Shown piece after piece: positions 16,423 through 25,800 of a stretch of 64,000 nt of DNA. The translations under genes and the position numbers were made by a program. Location: positions 248,001 through 312,000 of the forward strand of contig JAODBD010000009.1 of the NCBI GenBank assembly GCA_025463785.1. The letters run 5' to 3'. The stretch comes from Glaciihabitans sp. (GTDB taxonomy: Bacteria > Actinomycetota > Actinomycetes > Actinomycetales > Microbacteriaceae). How positions within the stretch are numbered: the stretch's first letter is position 1; each line of letters begins with the position of its first letter. The notes under the pieces were generated by a model, which saw only the letters and a program-made list of their open reading frames with translations, made no database searches and was not told the origin of the DNA.

Positions 16423-17391
16423 TCAGCTCGCCATCGGCACGGCGGACGGGCGGATCAGGTTTTCCGGACGACTCTCACGTTGCCAGGCGATAGTTCGCTC
16501 GATGCCGGTAGCCACCGGGGTGGCCGGCTGCCACCCGAGTCGTTGGGCGGCACGGGTGATGTCGGGCCGACGTCGCACCGGGTCATCGATCGGGAGTGGC
16601 CGCCACTCGAGGCGTGAGGTCGATCCGGTCAGTCGCAGCACCAGGTCCGCGATCGCCCGGACCGACATCTCGACCGGGTTGCCGAGATTGATCGGGCCGC
16701 GCTCACCACGCGCGTCGATCATCGAGATCAGGCCACGCACGAGGTCGTCGACATAGCAGAGGCTGCGGGTCTGGGTGCCGTCGCCGTAGACCGTGAGCGG
16801 CCGACCGGCCAGCGCTTGGGCGATGAAGTTCGAAACCACCCGCCCGTCCTCGGGACGCAGCCGCGGGCCGTAGGTGTTGAAGATCCGGACGATGCCGGTG
16901 TCCACGCCCCGGCTGTCGCCGAAGGCGGTGGTCAGCGCTTCGGCATAGCGTTTGGCCTCGTCGTAGACCGCTCGCGGGCCGACGGAATTCACATTGCCCC
17001 AATAGTTTTCGGTCTGGGGGTGGACCTCCGGGTCGCCGTAGACCTCGCTGGTTGAGGCCAGCACGACCCGGGCTTTCTTGCGGGCGGCGAACTCCAGCAC
17101 CTGCTGGGTGCCCAGCGAGCCGGTGGTCAGCGTGAATACCGGCCTGCGCAGGTAATCGGGCGGGGAGGCCGGACTGGCGAGGTGCGCGATCGCATCGAAA
17201 GGTCCGTCGAGCAGCAGCGGAGCCCGCACATCGGCGTCGACGATCGTGAGCCCGCGGCGCGGCGGGGTCAGGTTGTCGGGGCTCCCGGTCGACATGTCGT
17301 CCAGGACGACAACGTCGTCGCCCCGGTCGAGTAATGCGTCGGTGAGATGCGATCCGAGAAAGCCGGCTCCACCGGTCACGAGAATTCGCAT
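16423..17391 (-). CDS. uxs: UDP-glucuronate decarboxylase (UDP-xylose synthase)
   Basis: A 322-residue extended SDR that converts UDP-glucuronate to UDP-xylose through a bound 4-keto intermediate. Features specific for this group are HLASPASPPDYL, LASTSEVYGDPEVHPQ, ENYWGNVNSVG and the catalytic YDEAKRYAEAL, together with IFNTYGPRLRPEDGRVVSNF. It begins with GGAGFLGSHL. The start follows GGAGGAAC. It is the first gene of the four-gene minus-strand operon, 10 bases before the GT2, with the promoter in 17392-17760. Confidence 0.92.
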   Translation of the reverse strand: MRILVTGGAGFLGSHLTDALLDRGDDVVVLDDMSTGSPDNLTPPRRGLTIVDADVRAPLLLDGPFDAIAHLASPASPPDYLRRPVFTLTTGSLGTQQVLEFAARKKARVVLASTSEVYGDPEVHPQTENYWGNVNSVGPRAVYDEAKRYAEALTTAFGDSRGVDTGIVRIFNTYGPRLRPEDGRVVSNFIAQALAGRPLTVYGDGTQTRSLCYVDDLVRGLISMIDARGERGPINLGNPVEMSVRAIADLVLRLTGSTSRLEWRPLPIDDPVRRRPDITRAAQRLGWQPATPVATGIERTIAWQRESRPENLIRPSAVPMAS

Positions 17392-17760
17392 GAGTTCCTC
17401 CGGATTCGGAAATTGGTGTCGATTCGATCCAGAGTTTCAGGTAGCCCTGACACTTGCTGGTATTCACTCAGCCAACACCAGGCGAAATTCTGCGGCAATG
17501 GTGCTCGGTCGCCGTCACAGGAGGATGAGAGTGTGGCCTGAATAACTTATCGGGGCGGCCAGCATTGTGTTTACCGGGCGGTATCGAAAGCGAGTGGGGA
17601 TTTATCGGGAACGGATGTGATTCCGTGTAATGTAAATGTAAAGAATGGATGCAGAATATGTCCCGCATTCAGGGACATGTCATTGCCTGCCAATATATTC
17701 CATGCTTGTAATGGAAACGGTCTGCAATACCTCAGAAGATCGGAAGAAAGGTCGTCCGCA
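17392..17760. other. Divergent regulatory region between uxs and the MspA gene
   Basis: This roughly 370-base stretch is visibly richer in A and T than the flanking genes. It holds the promoters of the polysaccharide operon (leftward) and the porin (rightward), plus one copy of the TGTCCC palindrome at 17659-17677. No reading frame here is convincing. Confidence 0.5.
17659..17677. promoter_or_regulatory. TGTCCC-N7-GGGACA palindrome, copy 1
   Basis: TGTCCCGCATTCAGGGACA lies about 85 bases upstream of the porin start. It extends to ATGTCCC/GGGACAT. The same inverted repeat occurs twice downstream of the porin (18480-18498 and 18502-18520). It is a probable operator; the binding protein is not identifiable. 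Confidence 0.6.
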
Positions 17761-18414
17761 ATGTCGAACATCCGAGGAGTGACAGCCCGCCGCTGGCTAG
17801 CGGCCGCAGCGGTCGTGGTCACCGGCGGGCTGGTCGCGACGGCGACCGCCGGATCGTCGTCGGCGGACGCGGTGGCCGACAAGTCCCGCACCATAGTTAC
17901 CGAGGACGGCTGGTCACTAACGGTTTCCAAGCTCGGCGAGACCGTGGACCGCTACCCGAACCTGGCCGCCACCCCGTTCACCAGAGAGGGCTTCGTCTCG
18001 CTGCGCGCGGTCGCCGACATCGCCGGGAACGGCAAATCCGAAATCAAGTGGGGAGTATTGGATACCGGCTACCAGATCGGCTGCCAGGTCGATGTATCCA
18101 ATGGACTTCATCTCGGCCTCGGCTTCTCCATCGGACCCTCTGTCGGCCTTAGCATTATTGGCCCCGATATCGGTGCGCACGCCTCGGTCAGCCCTAATGT
18201 GTCGACCACCCTCAAGCCCGGCTCGATCAATACCGTTTCGTTTGCGAAAAAGTCGGTGGTCGACAATCATGCTTCAGTGTCTGACGATCAAGCCGAGGTC
18301 AAAGTCGACGGGTGCATGGGACCGGTCACTTTGCGTTCATTCGCGACCATCACCATATCGACGGACACCGCCGACAATGCGACAACTGTATATGGTGACC
18401 CCATCTGGCTGTAG
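17761..18414 (+). CDS. MspA family outer-membrane porin
   Basis: A 217-residue secreted protein with a clear signal peptide (RRWLAAAAVVVTGGLVATATA, cleavage near SSADA). The mature part matches MspA-type porins: SRTIVTEDGWSLTVSKLGET, then YPNLAATPFTREGF, VDVSNGLHLGLGFSIG, and a C-terminal ITISTDTADNATTVYGDPIW. These octameric goblet pores let small hydrophilic solutes cross the mycolate outer membrane, which supports a mycolic-acid-containing host. It starts at ATG 17761, and no other gene is on the transcript. TGTCCC palindromes flank it on both sides. Confidence 0.9.
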   Translation: MSNIRGVTARRWLAAAAVVVTGGLVATATAGSSSADAVADKSRTIVTEDGWSLTVSKLGETVDRYPNLAATPFTREGFVSLRAVADIAGNGKSEIKWGVLDTGYQIGCQVDVSNGLHLGLGFSIGPSVGLSIIGPDIGAHASVSPNVSTTLKPGSINTVSFAKKSVVDNHASVSDDQAEVKVDGCMGPVTLRSFATITISTDTADNATTVYGDPIWL

Positions 18415-18479
18415 GCTATTTGTCGTCCGTTTCGAGTGTAGGTTTACAACTCGCCGGTCGGCAAAAAATTGAGAGCGTT

Positions 18480-18498
18480 TGTCCCGTCATGAGGGACA
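18480..18498. promoter_or_regulatory. TGTCCC-N7-GGGACA palindrome, copy 2
   Basis: TGTCCCGTCATGAGGGACA lies 66 bases after the porin stop and 22 bases (about two helical turns) from copy 3. Both match copy 1 in TGTCCCG and AGGGACA. Confidence 0.6.
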
Positions 18499-18501
18499 AT
18501 T

Positions 18502-18520
18502 TGTCCCGGAACGAGGGACA
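18502..18520. promoter_or_regulatory. TGTCCC-N7-GGGACA palindrome, copy 3
   Basis: TGTCCCGGAACGAGGGACA lies in tandem with copy 2 at a 22-base period, which would place two dimers on the same DNA face. Confidence 0.6.
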
Positions 18521-19413
18521 TGACTGGAAGTCGAGCTTGACCATCTCGGCCGCGGCGATATTGACGTACGGGCGCGGTCGTTGGTCAGGGCGGGCAGTAG
18601 ACGTTCCTTCAGATGGGATGACTATCCGACCCGGTTGTCTTGCGGTCCACCGTGGTTTTGTGATCGCGGGCCGTATGGGCGATGCCGCCGAGGTGTCGGC
18701 CTGGTGCCTGCGCCGTGCCGAGTTCCATCAGGACGACTCTCCCGGAGGGCGGCAGCGTTCGACACCGCAGTCGCACAACGGTTCCCGGACTACGCCAGCT
18801 CTCGTCAGTTGTATTACACAGCATCCCGCATTGCCGCTTCCCGCGCTAACCGAACCGGCCAGCGGGAGTCGTGAAAGGTCAACGGACAGAGCGCGGCTGC
18901 ACGGGATGACGCCAAACTGTGATGTCGAGAGATGTCGAAAACCCCCCTCCGCGTGCAACTTGCGAAGGGGGGTCTGTCGGTTGTGCCCCGGGGGCGGCTC
19001 TAACCGACACAAACGTGGAGCGACGTGGATTGCGGCTTTCTGCTGAGGGGACCATCGGCGAAGCAAATGTGCAGGCGGGGTTCGGGGATGTGATCCGTTT
19101 CCTGCGGTGTATTCGGGTCGCACGGCTATGAGCGACTGCGATAGCGACCCCTTTGTCGTCGTGGTTGTTTCCGGCACGGACGGGGCGATGTTGAAGCAGC
19201 TGTTGTTGCCGTCCGCCGCGCGATCGTCGGTCGCGAACGGCGATGAAATCGCTGGTCAGCGCCGCTGTCTGGCATCAAATTTGGCATCACGACAGCATGG
19301 GAACCATGGGACGCAGTGGGATTGGGCGGACATCGGGGACGGCGGAAATTTCGTTGACCTGCACGAACGGGATGCTGTGCCACGCGATCGCGGGTGTGGG
19401 ATGGTGTCCCGTT
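18521..19413. other. Gene-poor stretch, no credible gene
   Basis: Reading frames on both strands are short, lack Shine-Dalgarno sequences and show no family resemblance. The only structures seen are the tandem palindromes just before it and the hairpin at 18941-18973. Together with the tRNA fragment and gene remnants to the right, it looks like a decayed or rearranged region. Confidence 0.45.
18941..18973 (-). terminator. Rho-independent-type hairpin (leftward)
   Basis: ACCCCCCT (18941-18948) pairs with AGGGGGGT (18966-18973), with an added inner CGC/GCG pairing. Read on the minus strand it is followed by a T-run (TTTTCG), so it fits a terminator for leftward transcription, although no gene is recognised upstream of it. 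Confidence 0.5.
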
Positions 19414-19460
19414 GGCTCATAGCCCAGAGGTCGCAGGTTCAAATCCTGTCCCCGCTACTA
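19414..19460 (+). tRNA. 3' half of an initiator tRNA (fMet, CAT); pseudo-tRNA or attachment scar
   Basis: From GGCTCATA onward the sequence reads as the anticodon loop (CTCATA, anticodon CAT), variable region AGAGGTC, T arm GCAGGTTCAAATCCTGT and acceptor strand CCCCGCTA of an actinobacterial initiator tRNA. The bases to the left (19389-19413) do not make a proper D arm, and the anticodon stem has two mismatches, so the 5' half has been replaced. It is therefore not a working tRNA. It is what remains when an integrative element uses the 3' end of a tRNA gene as its attachment site, or it is a decayed copy. Confidence 0.6.
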
Positions 19461-19465
19461 GCCAG

Positions 19466-19497
19466 AACGGCCTGGAACGTACTGGTTCCGGGCCGTT
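19466..19497 (+). terminator. Terminator behind the tRNA fragment
   Basis: AACGGCC (19466-19472) pairs with GGCCGTT (19491-19497), extended by GGAAC/GTTCC inside, and is followed by TTTTC. It directly follows the tRNA 3' end, as the native terminator of a tRNA gene would. Confidence 0.65.
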
Positions 19498-19634
19498 TTC
19501 GCGAGCGGTGGCATGCCCCCACTGATCCTCGATCGGATCGGGAACTCGCTCAGCGGGTTGGTCCGGACCGGCGGGAGGCCACGGTGAATGGCTGCGGCTA
19601 AGCCGTAACTCAGAAGTCGATGGCGATCGTCGGC

Positions 19635-19817
19635 TCAGTAGCGGTGGGGCCCTTCCAGGCTGTCGGCGGGCGCTCGGCGGGCCGACAGCCAGCCGATACT
19701 GGAGACCAGGAACGGCACCAGATAGTTGATGGCCACGCGCAACCAGGTTGTGCTGGTTGTTGAGCTGTCGGCAATAACTGTGCCCTGGTTGACGATCGAC
19801 AGCACTGTGCCGACCAC
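19635..19817 (-). CDS. nrtS: NrtS-like small membrane protein (nitrate/nitrite transport)
   Basis: A 60-residue protein with two membrane segments: VGTVLSIVNQGTVIADS and INYLVPFLVSSIGWLSARR. The pattern VGTxLxxxNQG plus NYLVPFxVSSxGxLSARR is that of the NrtS family. GTG 19817 is the first usable start, but family-like residues continue upstream in frame (RGATARTATPTAVV) without an ATG or GTG, so the N-terminus may be damaged or may use a rare start. Its neighbours are remnants, so it may be a leftover. The assignment rests on motif resemblance. Confidence 0.55.
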   Translation of the reverse strand: MVGTVLSIVNQGTVIADSSTTSTTWLRVAINYLVPFLVSSIGWLSARRAPADSLEGPHRY

Positions 19818-20185
19818 GACGGCGGTAGGTGTGGCGGTCCGGGCGGTAGCTCCGCGAAGGAACAGTGTTGCTCCCTGGCGCGGGCTGCGCCAAGTATTGG
19901 GTCTCGGGTGTCATGGATCCTCATCGGGCGAAGGCCTCCAGCCAGGTGGTGGCGGCGTTGCGCCACATAGATGCCAGGCCGTGACGGTGGGCGGTCGCCG
20001 CTGCAGCGTCGAATGCCGTTGAGGTTGCGTTGATTACGGCGGCGCGGCGGCAATCACACCAGCGTCACCACGACGGGCGCCCTGCAACCGGAACCACCGA
20101 GCGGTGGTTCTGCTTGCAGCACAGGATTTCGACAAGCCCCGAGGTGATCCCGATGCGCGGCTCGCGTCCCGCGTGGTGGGTTCGG
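19818..20185. other. Remnant-rich stretch, no intact gene
   Basis: On the minus strand a short frame ends at about 19925 with a helical, Ala-rich C-terminus (FDAAAATAHRHGLASMWRN, then TTWLEAFAR) but has no start. It lies between the MFS remnant and NrtS and could be the tail of a lost gene. Nothing else is recognised. Confidence 0.3.
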
Positions 20186-20395
20186 TCAGGTGGTGGTGAT
20201 GCTTTCGAGTTGTTTGTGCCTGGTTTCTGGGCCGAAGGCGATGAGAGCCGCCATGGCGAGTGCCAGCGGAATGACTCCGAGCGCTGCGGTGATTCGTACG
20301 GACGGTGCGGCGATCGCCATGACGACGGTTGCGAGGATGAAAACACCGCCTGCCTTCGTCGCGCCCGCGGACAGCCCACTGCCGCGTGCGCGCAC
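20186..20395 (-). pseudogene. C-terminal remnant of an MFS transporter
   Basis: About 65 residues (RARGSGLSAGATKAGGVFIL, then two hydrophobic helices, then FGPETRHKQLE) match the end of sugar/metabolite-type MFS permeases: the VRARGTGLSAG loop before helix 11 and the PETR motif after helix 12. An in-frame stop lies immediately upstream and no N-terminal part is present, so the rest of the gene has been lost. It is good evidence for deletion in this stretch. Confidence 0.6.
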
Positions 20396-20679
20396 GACTG
20401 TGGGGGCGCAGCCATGCTTCTAACCGACGACGGTTGGTCGCATGGGCATTCTGATGGAAATCGCAGAAATGCCGGTTAGAAATATCCCAAATGTCCGTTT
20501 ATTGGACGGCTCAGCAGTGCGTTAAGACCTTCTGAAGGATCACGCGGTGACCACCCTGCTGTCCGGGGATTACGCCAGACTCAGCAGCTGATCAGCTGCC
20601 GTACACCATCTTCCTGGACGCAACCCTCGGTAATCCGCTTCGGGCTCGCGCGGTGTGCGCCGAGCGCACACTATGACTG
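20396..20679. other. Intergenic stretch upstream of the 20680 gene
   Basis: No gene is recognised. The only clear structure is the 19-base palindrome at 20653-20671. Confidence 0.4.
20653..20671. promoter_or_regulatory. Perfect palindrome ahead of the 20680 gene
   Basis: GTGTGCGC (20653-20660) and GCGCACAC (20664-20671) with a 3-base centre end 8 bases before the GTG start. It is either an operator or a hairpin that would hide the translation start. Confidence 0.45.
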
Positions 20680-21993
20680 GTGAACGCACGTGACCGCTTG
20701 GATCTGCGATCTGCGCGAATCTCAGGTGTCGGAGACATTGCCGGCTGGCCCGCGGTCGACATCCGCCGGCTCCGCCGTCGCGATCGGATGTGGTGCGGCG
20801 TACCGGTCGTGAAGGTGATTCGGTCGATCGTGACGCCCGGCGTCGAGGAGGTCCGGGCCCGGGTTGCGGACTGGGCCGTCACCTACCCGTACGACGCCTG
20901 GGTGCGGCTGCTGTGCGTCGAGCGCGGACGCACCGGCCGCCCGGCTCCGGGCCGGGAGGCCGCATTCCTGCGCGCACTGGTCGCGGGATCCGACGAAAGC
21001 TGTCCGGCGGACGATTCGCTGGATCCGGTCGGGCTCGACCTGGGCGGGCTGCCGTTCCGGCTCACCCTGGGCCGCGACTGGGCACAGTTCTGCCACTCGC
21101 ACGCGCCCGGTGACGGTTCCGCCGCATGGTATTTCCTCGGCATGCTCTTGGCGCCGGACGATCGAGGATGGACCCGATCCGGTCCGATGACGGGCGCGCC
21201 GCTGACCCGCGGACTGCTGCGGGTATTCAGCCCGCCCAGATCACGACTCCCGCACGCGTTCGCGGTCCAGCGAGAACTGACGCAGCTGCGAGCCCCGGGC
21301 AGCCGGCACGCGGTCGAAGGCGCCGACCGACCGCATTCCTTCGCCGTGGCGACAGCTGTCAGTTCCGATTCGTTTACCCAGCGGGCCCGCATGTTTCGTG
21401 CGGCGCGGGGATCGCCGGCGTCGGTGATGTCGATCATGACGATGCGGGCGTTGCTGCTGTGCCGCCACCACGGGCTCACGGTCGACGACAGGGCCGCGTT
21501 CATGGTCGATCTGCGCCGCTATCTGGTGGCAGACGCGCCGGTCGACGGCAACTTCAGCTGGTCGAAGTCGGTTCCGATCCTGGACTCGGACACACCGACC
21601 CAGCTGAGCGCCCGAATCGGCAGCATCCTCGACAGTGGGCTGCCGCTGTTGATCTTCGGTGATGCCTTGCGGCACTTCGCAATTCTGGGTTCCGGCCGGT
21701 CATCGGCGAGGCGGCCCGGCGATCGCACCGTCCGCTTGATGATCTCGTACGCGACCAGGTGGGCGAGCGCGCCACCGCCCTGCGGCTCGGCGCCACCGCG
21801 GATCACCGTGTCGATCGCACCGCCGGGCCCGAACTTTGTGGGCTTCAACGTCGTCGAGGCCTATGGGCGCATCCACGTGTCGATGAACTGGTGCACCGCG
21901 AGGATCGATCGGGCGGTTGCCGAGCGGATCGCTACGGAATTCGTCGCCGACCTGGGCACCGGGTCGATCGACGAGTCGCTCTGGGAGCGTTGA
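20680..21993 (+). CDS. Unrecognised protein, possibly condensation/acyltransferase superfamily
   Basis: A 437-residue soluble protein that I do not place in a named family. Around residue 138 it has CHSHAPGDG, which fits the HxxxDG active-site motif of CoA-dependent acyltransferases and condensation domains. Near the C-terminus, GFNVVEAYGRIHVSMNW resembles the strand before the second-domain bridge of wax-ester synthase or condensation folds. The length fits a two-domain chloramphenicol-acetyltransferase-like enzyme. It is flanked by remnants on the left and a lipoprotein on the right, with no operon partner. GTG 20680 is used; ATG 20788 is a possible internal start. The function is not known. 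Confidence 0.55.
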   Translation: MNARDRLDLRSARISGVGDIAGWPAVDIRRLRRRDRMWCGVPVVKVIRSIVTPGVEEVRARVADWAVTYPYDAWVRLLCVERGRTGRPAPGREAAFLRALVAGSDESCPADDSLDPVGLDLGGLPFRLTLGRDWAQFCHSHAPGDGSAAWYFLGMLLAPDDRGWTRSGPMTGAPLTRGLLRVFSPPRSRLPHAFAVQRELTQLRAPGSRHAVEGADRPHSFAVATAVSSDSFTQRARMFRAARGSPASVMSIMTMRALLLCRHHGLTVDDRAAFMVDLRRYLVADAPVDGNFSWSKSVPILDSDTPTQLSARIGSILDSGLPLLIFGDALRHFAILGSGRSSARRPGDRTVRLMISYATRWASAPPPCGSAPPRITVSIAPPGPNFVGFNVVEAYGRIHVSMNWCTARIDRAVAERIATEFVADLGTGSIDESLWER

Positions 21994-22076
21994 CGGGCCG
22001 TATCCGAGCACCGCGATCATTCCGGCCACCGCAGCCAGATGGTGGTGTCGCGGAGTGCGATTCGTACGTCCGAAGG

Positions 22077-22691
22077 TCAGTTCCCTGTCTCGCCCGGTAC
22101 GAGCGACGAGATCTCCAGCAGGTGGACATCGGTGTTGGCGCAGGCACTGGTGTCCCAGGGCAGGAAGAACGAGTCTGTGTTGTCAGGCGGGTAGATCCGC
22201 AGGCCCGCGGCAGAGACCTGCCGGCATTTGTCGCCGTAGTTCCCGGCGACGGTGATGCGGAGTAGGGCGGAGGCCTTCTCGTTGATCCCCAGGGTGATGG
22301 TCGGCTTCGGCTTGTCTCGATCGGCGGGGGCTCCGATCGGGTCGCCGGTGTTGCTGGCGGCGAACGAGACTCCGGGGAATCCGGTCAGCGTGCAGGGGTG
22401 CAGGCCGGCGTTCGTGAAGATGAGCGGGGTGTACGAGCTACCCGCAGTTCCGTCGGATCGGCCATTGGACAGTTTCAGATCGGCGGCGCGGCAAAGCGTT
22501 GAGCCGATGGTGGTGCTCGCGGAAGTGGTGGTGCTCGGGGCGTGTGTGCCGCCGTCGGTTGCCGGCGCGCTTGCGGTTTCGGACGCGGTGACAGTCGATG
22601 GGGACGTGGTGGGATTGCCGGACCCACATCCTGCCAGTGCCAGCGTGCCGACCGCGAGCAGCGCCGCCGCGGTGGTTCTCGGAGCTTTCAT
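22077..22691 (-). CDS. DUF4232 domain lipoprotein
   Basis: A 204-residue exported lipoprotein. The signal peptide ends in the lipobox LALAGC (Cys at about residue 22), followed by a long Ser/Thr linker. A C-terminal beta-rich domain carries LFTNAG-type and CTLTGFPGVSF segments typical of DUF4232. Four Cys in the mature domain probably form disulfides. The start ATG 22691 follows GGAGGGG; a 17-residue extension upstream is rejected. It lies downstream of the carboxylase gene in the same direction, 185 bases away, so it likely has its own promoter. Function unknown. Confidence 0.82.
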   Translation of the reverse strand: MKAPRTTAAALLAVGTLALAGCGSGNPTTSPSTVTASETASAPATDGGTHAPSTTTSASTTIGSTLCRAADLKLSNGRSDGTAGSSYTPLIFTNAGLHPCTLTGFPGVSFAASNTGDPIGAPADRDKPKPTITLGINEKASALLRITVAGNYGDKCRQVSAAGLRIYPPDNTDSFFLPWDTSACANTDVHLLEISSLVPGETGN

Positions 22692-22876
22692 CAGTCCCCT
22701 CCATCTCTGATCGCAACCGGCACAACGTGATTCGGATCGCATGTGCTGTCAGTGCCACGAATGGCTGTGCCATACCCGTCTATCGGAGGTGCATCCGCGA
22801 ACGTAACACCGCGTCACCGCGAGCGGTATTCGCCGAATTCGGGCGACTCTACGGGGGCCGGCGCCGACGTGGCTGG

Positions 22877-25800
22877 TCACTGAGATGGTCCGCTGTCGAA
22901 GAGCGCGACAGTTCGTTCCAAACCTCGCTCTACGGCCGCGATGATCTGCGGTCGTAGGTCGGCGGCCGGGACGATCATATGCACCGAGCCGACTCGCAGT
23001 GCGCGATCGATATTGTGCACCGCTTCGAATTCCTTCGCGACCTCGCCGAGCTTGTCGGATCGCACCGCGGAACGTCTGCCGGTGAGCTCGACTCGCAGAT
23101 GCGCGCGTTCTGCCGCATCGGTCGCCGCCGCGAAGCGCTCCTCGAGTGATTTCACCTGCGGATCCGCTGCTGTGCGGGTATCGACCTCGCGCGAGAACAC
23201 CACGGCCGCGGCGGGCGCGCCGCCGATGACCGAGGCGAACGACCCCTCGACGGCGAGCACTTCCATATTGTCGTTGAGCGCCCCGGAGAACACGACGAAC
23301 GCGCCGCCGTGGTACCGCGAGATCACGCAGAACACGATAGGACCGTCGAAATTGACTATGGCCCGGCCTATTTCAGCGCCGTACTCGAGTTGGACGTTGC
23401 GCAGTGATTCCGGTGAACCGTCGAACCCGGACAGGTTGGCCAGCACCACGATCGGGCGGTTTCCGCTGGCGGCGTTGATCGCTCGCGCTGTCTTCTTGGA
23501 CGACTGCGGGAAGAGCGTGCCCGACGTCCACACATCCGGCCCGTCCGCGGGGAACCAGCCCTTACGCGGGATCGTCCGAGACTCGATGCCGATCATCGTC
23601 ACCGGATAGCCGTCGAGGTGCGCGTCGAATACCACCGACGTCTCGCCGCCCGCCATATCCGCCCAGCGTTCCAGCACGGTGTGGTCCTGATCCACCACCG
23701 CCCGCAGCACGGTGCGAATGTCGAACGGCTTCTTGCGTTCCGGATTCGTCTCGACCGAGAAGATGTCGCCGACCGAGGTGAAGTCGCTGGACGGGTGCAC
23801 ATGCGGATACGGCCGAATATCGCGATCATGCGGGTCGGCGGTAATCGCGCGGCGTGGGAACCGTTCGCCCGGTGCGACATACGCGTGCTCATAGTGTGCG
23901 AACAAGACATCGCAGGCTGCCGTCAGATCAGGCGCCCAATACTGGGCCTGCCCGTTCGGGCCCATGACGCGGTCATAGCCTCCGATGCCGAAGTTGTCCT
24001 CGGCGGAGACGCCACCGGAGTAGTCGAGAGACCGCTTGCCGGTCAACACCATTGCGCTGTCCGGTGTCATCACCAGAATGCCCCTGGTATGGGTCAGCAT
24101 GGTCGCTTCGGCGTTCCAGTAGGGCTGCGCACCGACGTTGATGCCCGCGACGATCACATTGATCTCGCCGCCTGCCTGGGTGAACGTGATGATCCGGCGC
24201 AATGCCCGCGAGACCCAGTCCATGTTCTCTGTGCCGCTGCGCATGGAAATCGTTGCACCCGAGGACAATGCGAACCACTCGACCGGCACGCCCAGTGCTT
24301 CGGCGAGGTCGATACCCGCGACGATTCGCGAGCACTCGGCCTCCGCCACCGTACCGAGCGCCTTGGTCGGGTCGCCGAACAGGACGACGCGAATCATCCC
24401 TTCGGGGTAGCGGTATGTCGGCGTCGTGACGAGTCCGACGATCAGCCCGGCGGAATTGCGTCCATAGGGCCGGTCGACTTCGACGAGTGCACCTGACGTA
24501 TCCAGATCCAGCTCGGTGAACGTGCCGATCTCGCGTGTCAGCAGGGGGATCAGCTCATACGGGTACACCGTGCCGCGCGAGCGTGAACGCTGCACCTTCT
24601 GCGTGTACTCGTCGAGCGGGCGCAAAGGCTCGGTCGGCTGTTCGGTGACTGTGACCGTGACGCCTGCGCCCGAACGGTAGGAGAACCGGAGGGCCACCGC
24701 TCGCGGGCCCAACTCCGATGTCTCACGCCACCAGCCGGTGGCCGTGATCTCTTCGAGGCCGGCGGCCACGGTCATCGGAGCGATTGCGCGACTCACCCGC
24801 TTCAGCTCCTCGATCGTCAGATCGATCACCGGCCGCACGAACAGCATCACTCGATTGGCATCGAGGCGGTGCTTGCCGCGGCTCGCTTGCGCCCTGCGGA
24901 ACCCGTCGAGACAACTCGACACCGCCCGTTCGAAGGCGGGCAGTCCGACGACCGCGCCCGTCGCGTCGCGCTGCGGGGTCAGGTCCCGCACCTCGGCAAG
25001 TGCGATAAGTCGCTCGTCCGCCGAATTCTCCTTGGCGACAACGTGATACAGATACGAGTCCGGGTTCGACGGCAGGCGGGTGCCCACGAAATTCTTCAGC
25101 CGCCAGAGGTCCAGGCGCTGACCGGTGAGCGGGTGCATATCGCGAATATTCGTGTCCTCCGCGTATTCGGTCTCGAACGGGCGGAATGTGAACACATGCT
25201 CTTCGGCTCGGTCGATATGGCAGGTCGTCACCGTGGTCCGGTGGGCCGCGGCAACTTCGGCATTGGCGGCCAGCGCTGTGCGCAGGAACTCGGCCTGCGC
25301 TGCGGCAGGGGGTGCGTCGGCCCACTCGAGATACAGGTCGATCACAGCATTCGCGGGTACCGGCAGCGACCGCACGATCCTCGCGACATTGCCGAGTGCG
25401 GTCGGGAGTTCGGCGTGCGAGGCGGCCGTGGTTATCAGATCGAGCCGGGTACCGCGCAGTTCGAACTCTCCGGTGACGATCGGACGGCCGGAACGGGTGC
25501 TGGACCGTACCTGCTCCAGACCGCGAATCTTATAGGCGCGCCGCGTGATTACTTCGAGCAGCGGTCCGGGCACGGATGCCGGATGGGCGATCTGCTGAGC
25601 CAGCAGATCGATCAGCGGTTCCGGTGTCGCGACAAGGGATTCCACACGCTCGGCACGGTCGGCGGAGCCGTCGTATTCGGCGAGATGCGCCAGGCCGCCG
25701 CGAACGTCGTCGTACACACGGTCGCGAACCTTGCGAATCACCGGCTCCTCGAAGAGCCGATAGCGGAGGTTGCGCGCTGCTTCGCCGAGCACGGGATACC

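Noticed and set aside
19389-19460. Complete functional tRNA
   Set aside because: The 5' half gives a wrong D arm and two mismatches in the anticodon stem; only the 3' half is tRNA-like.
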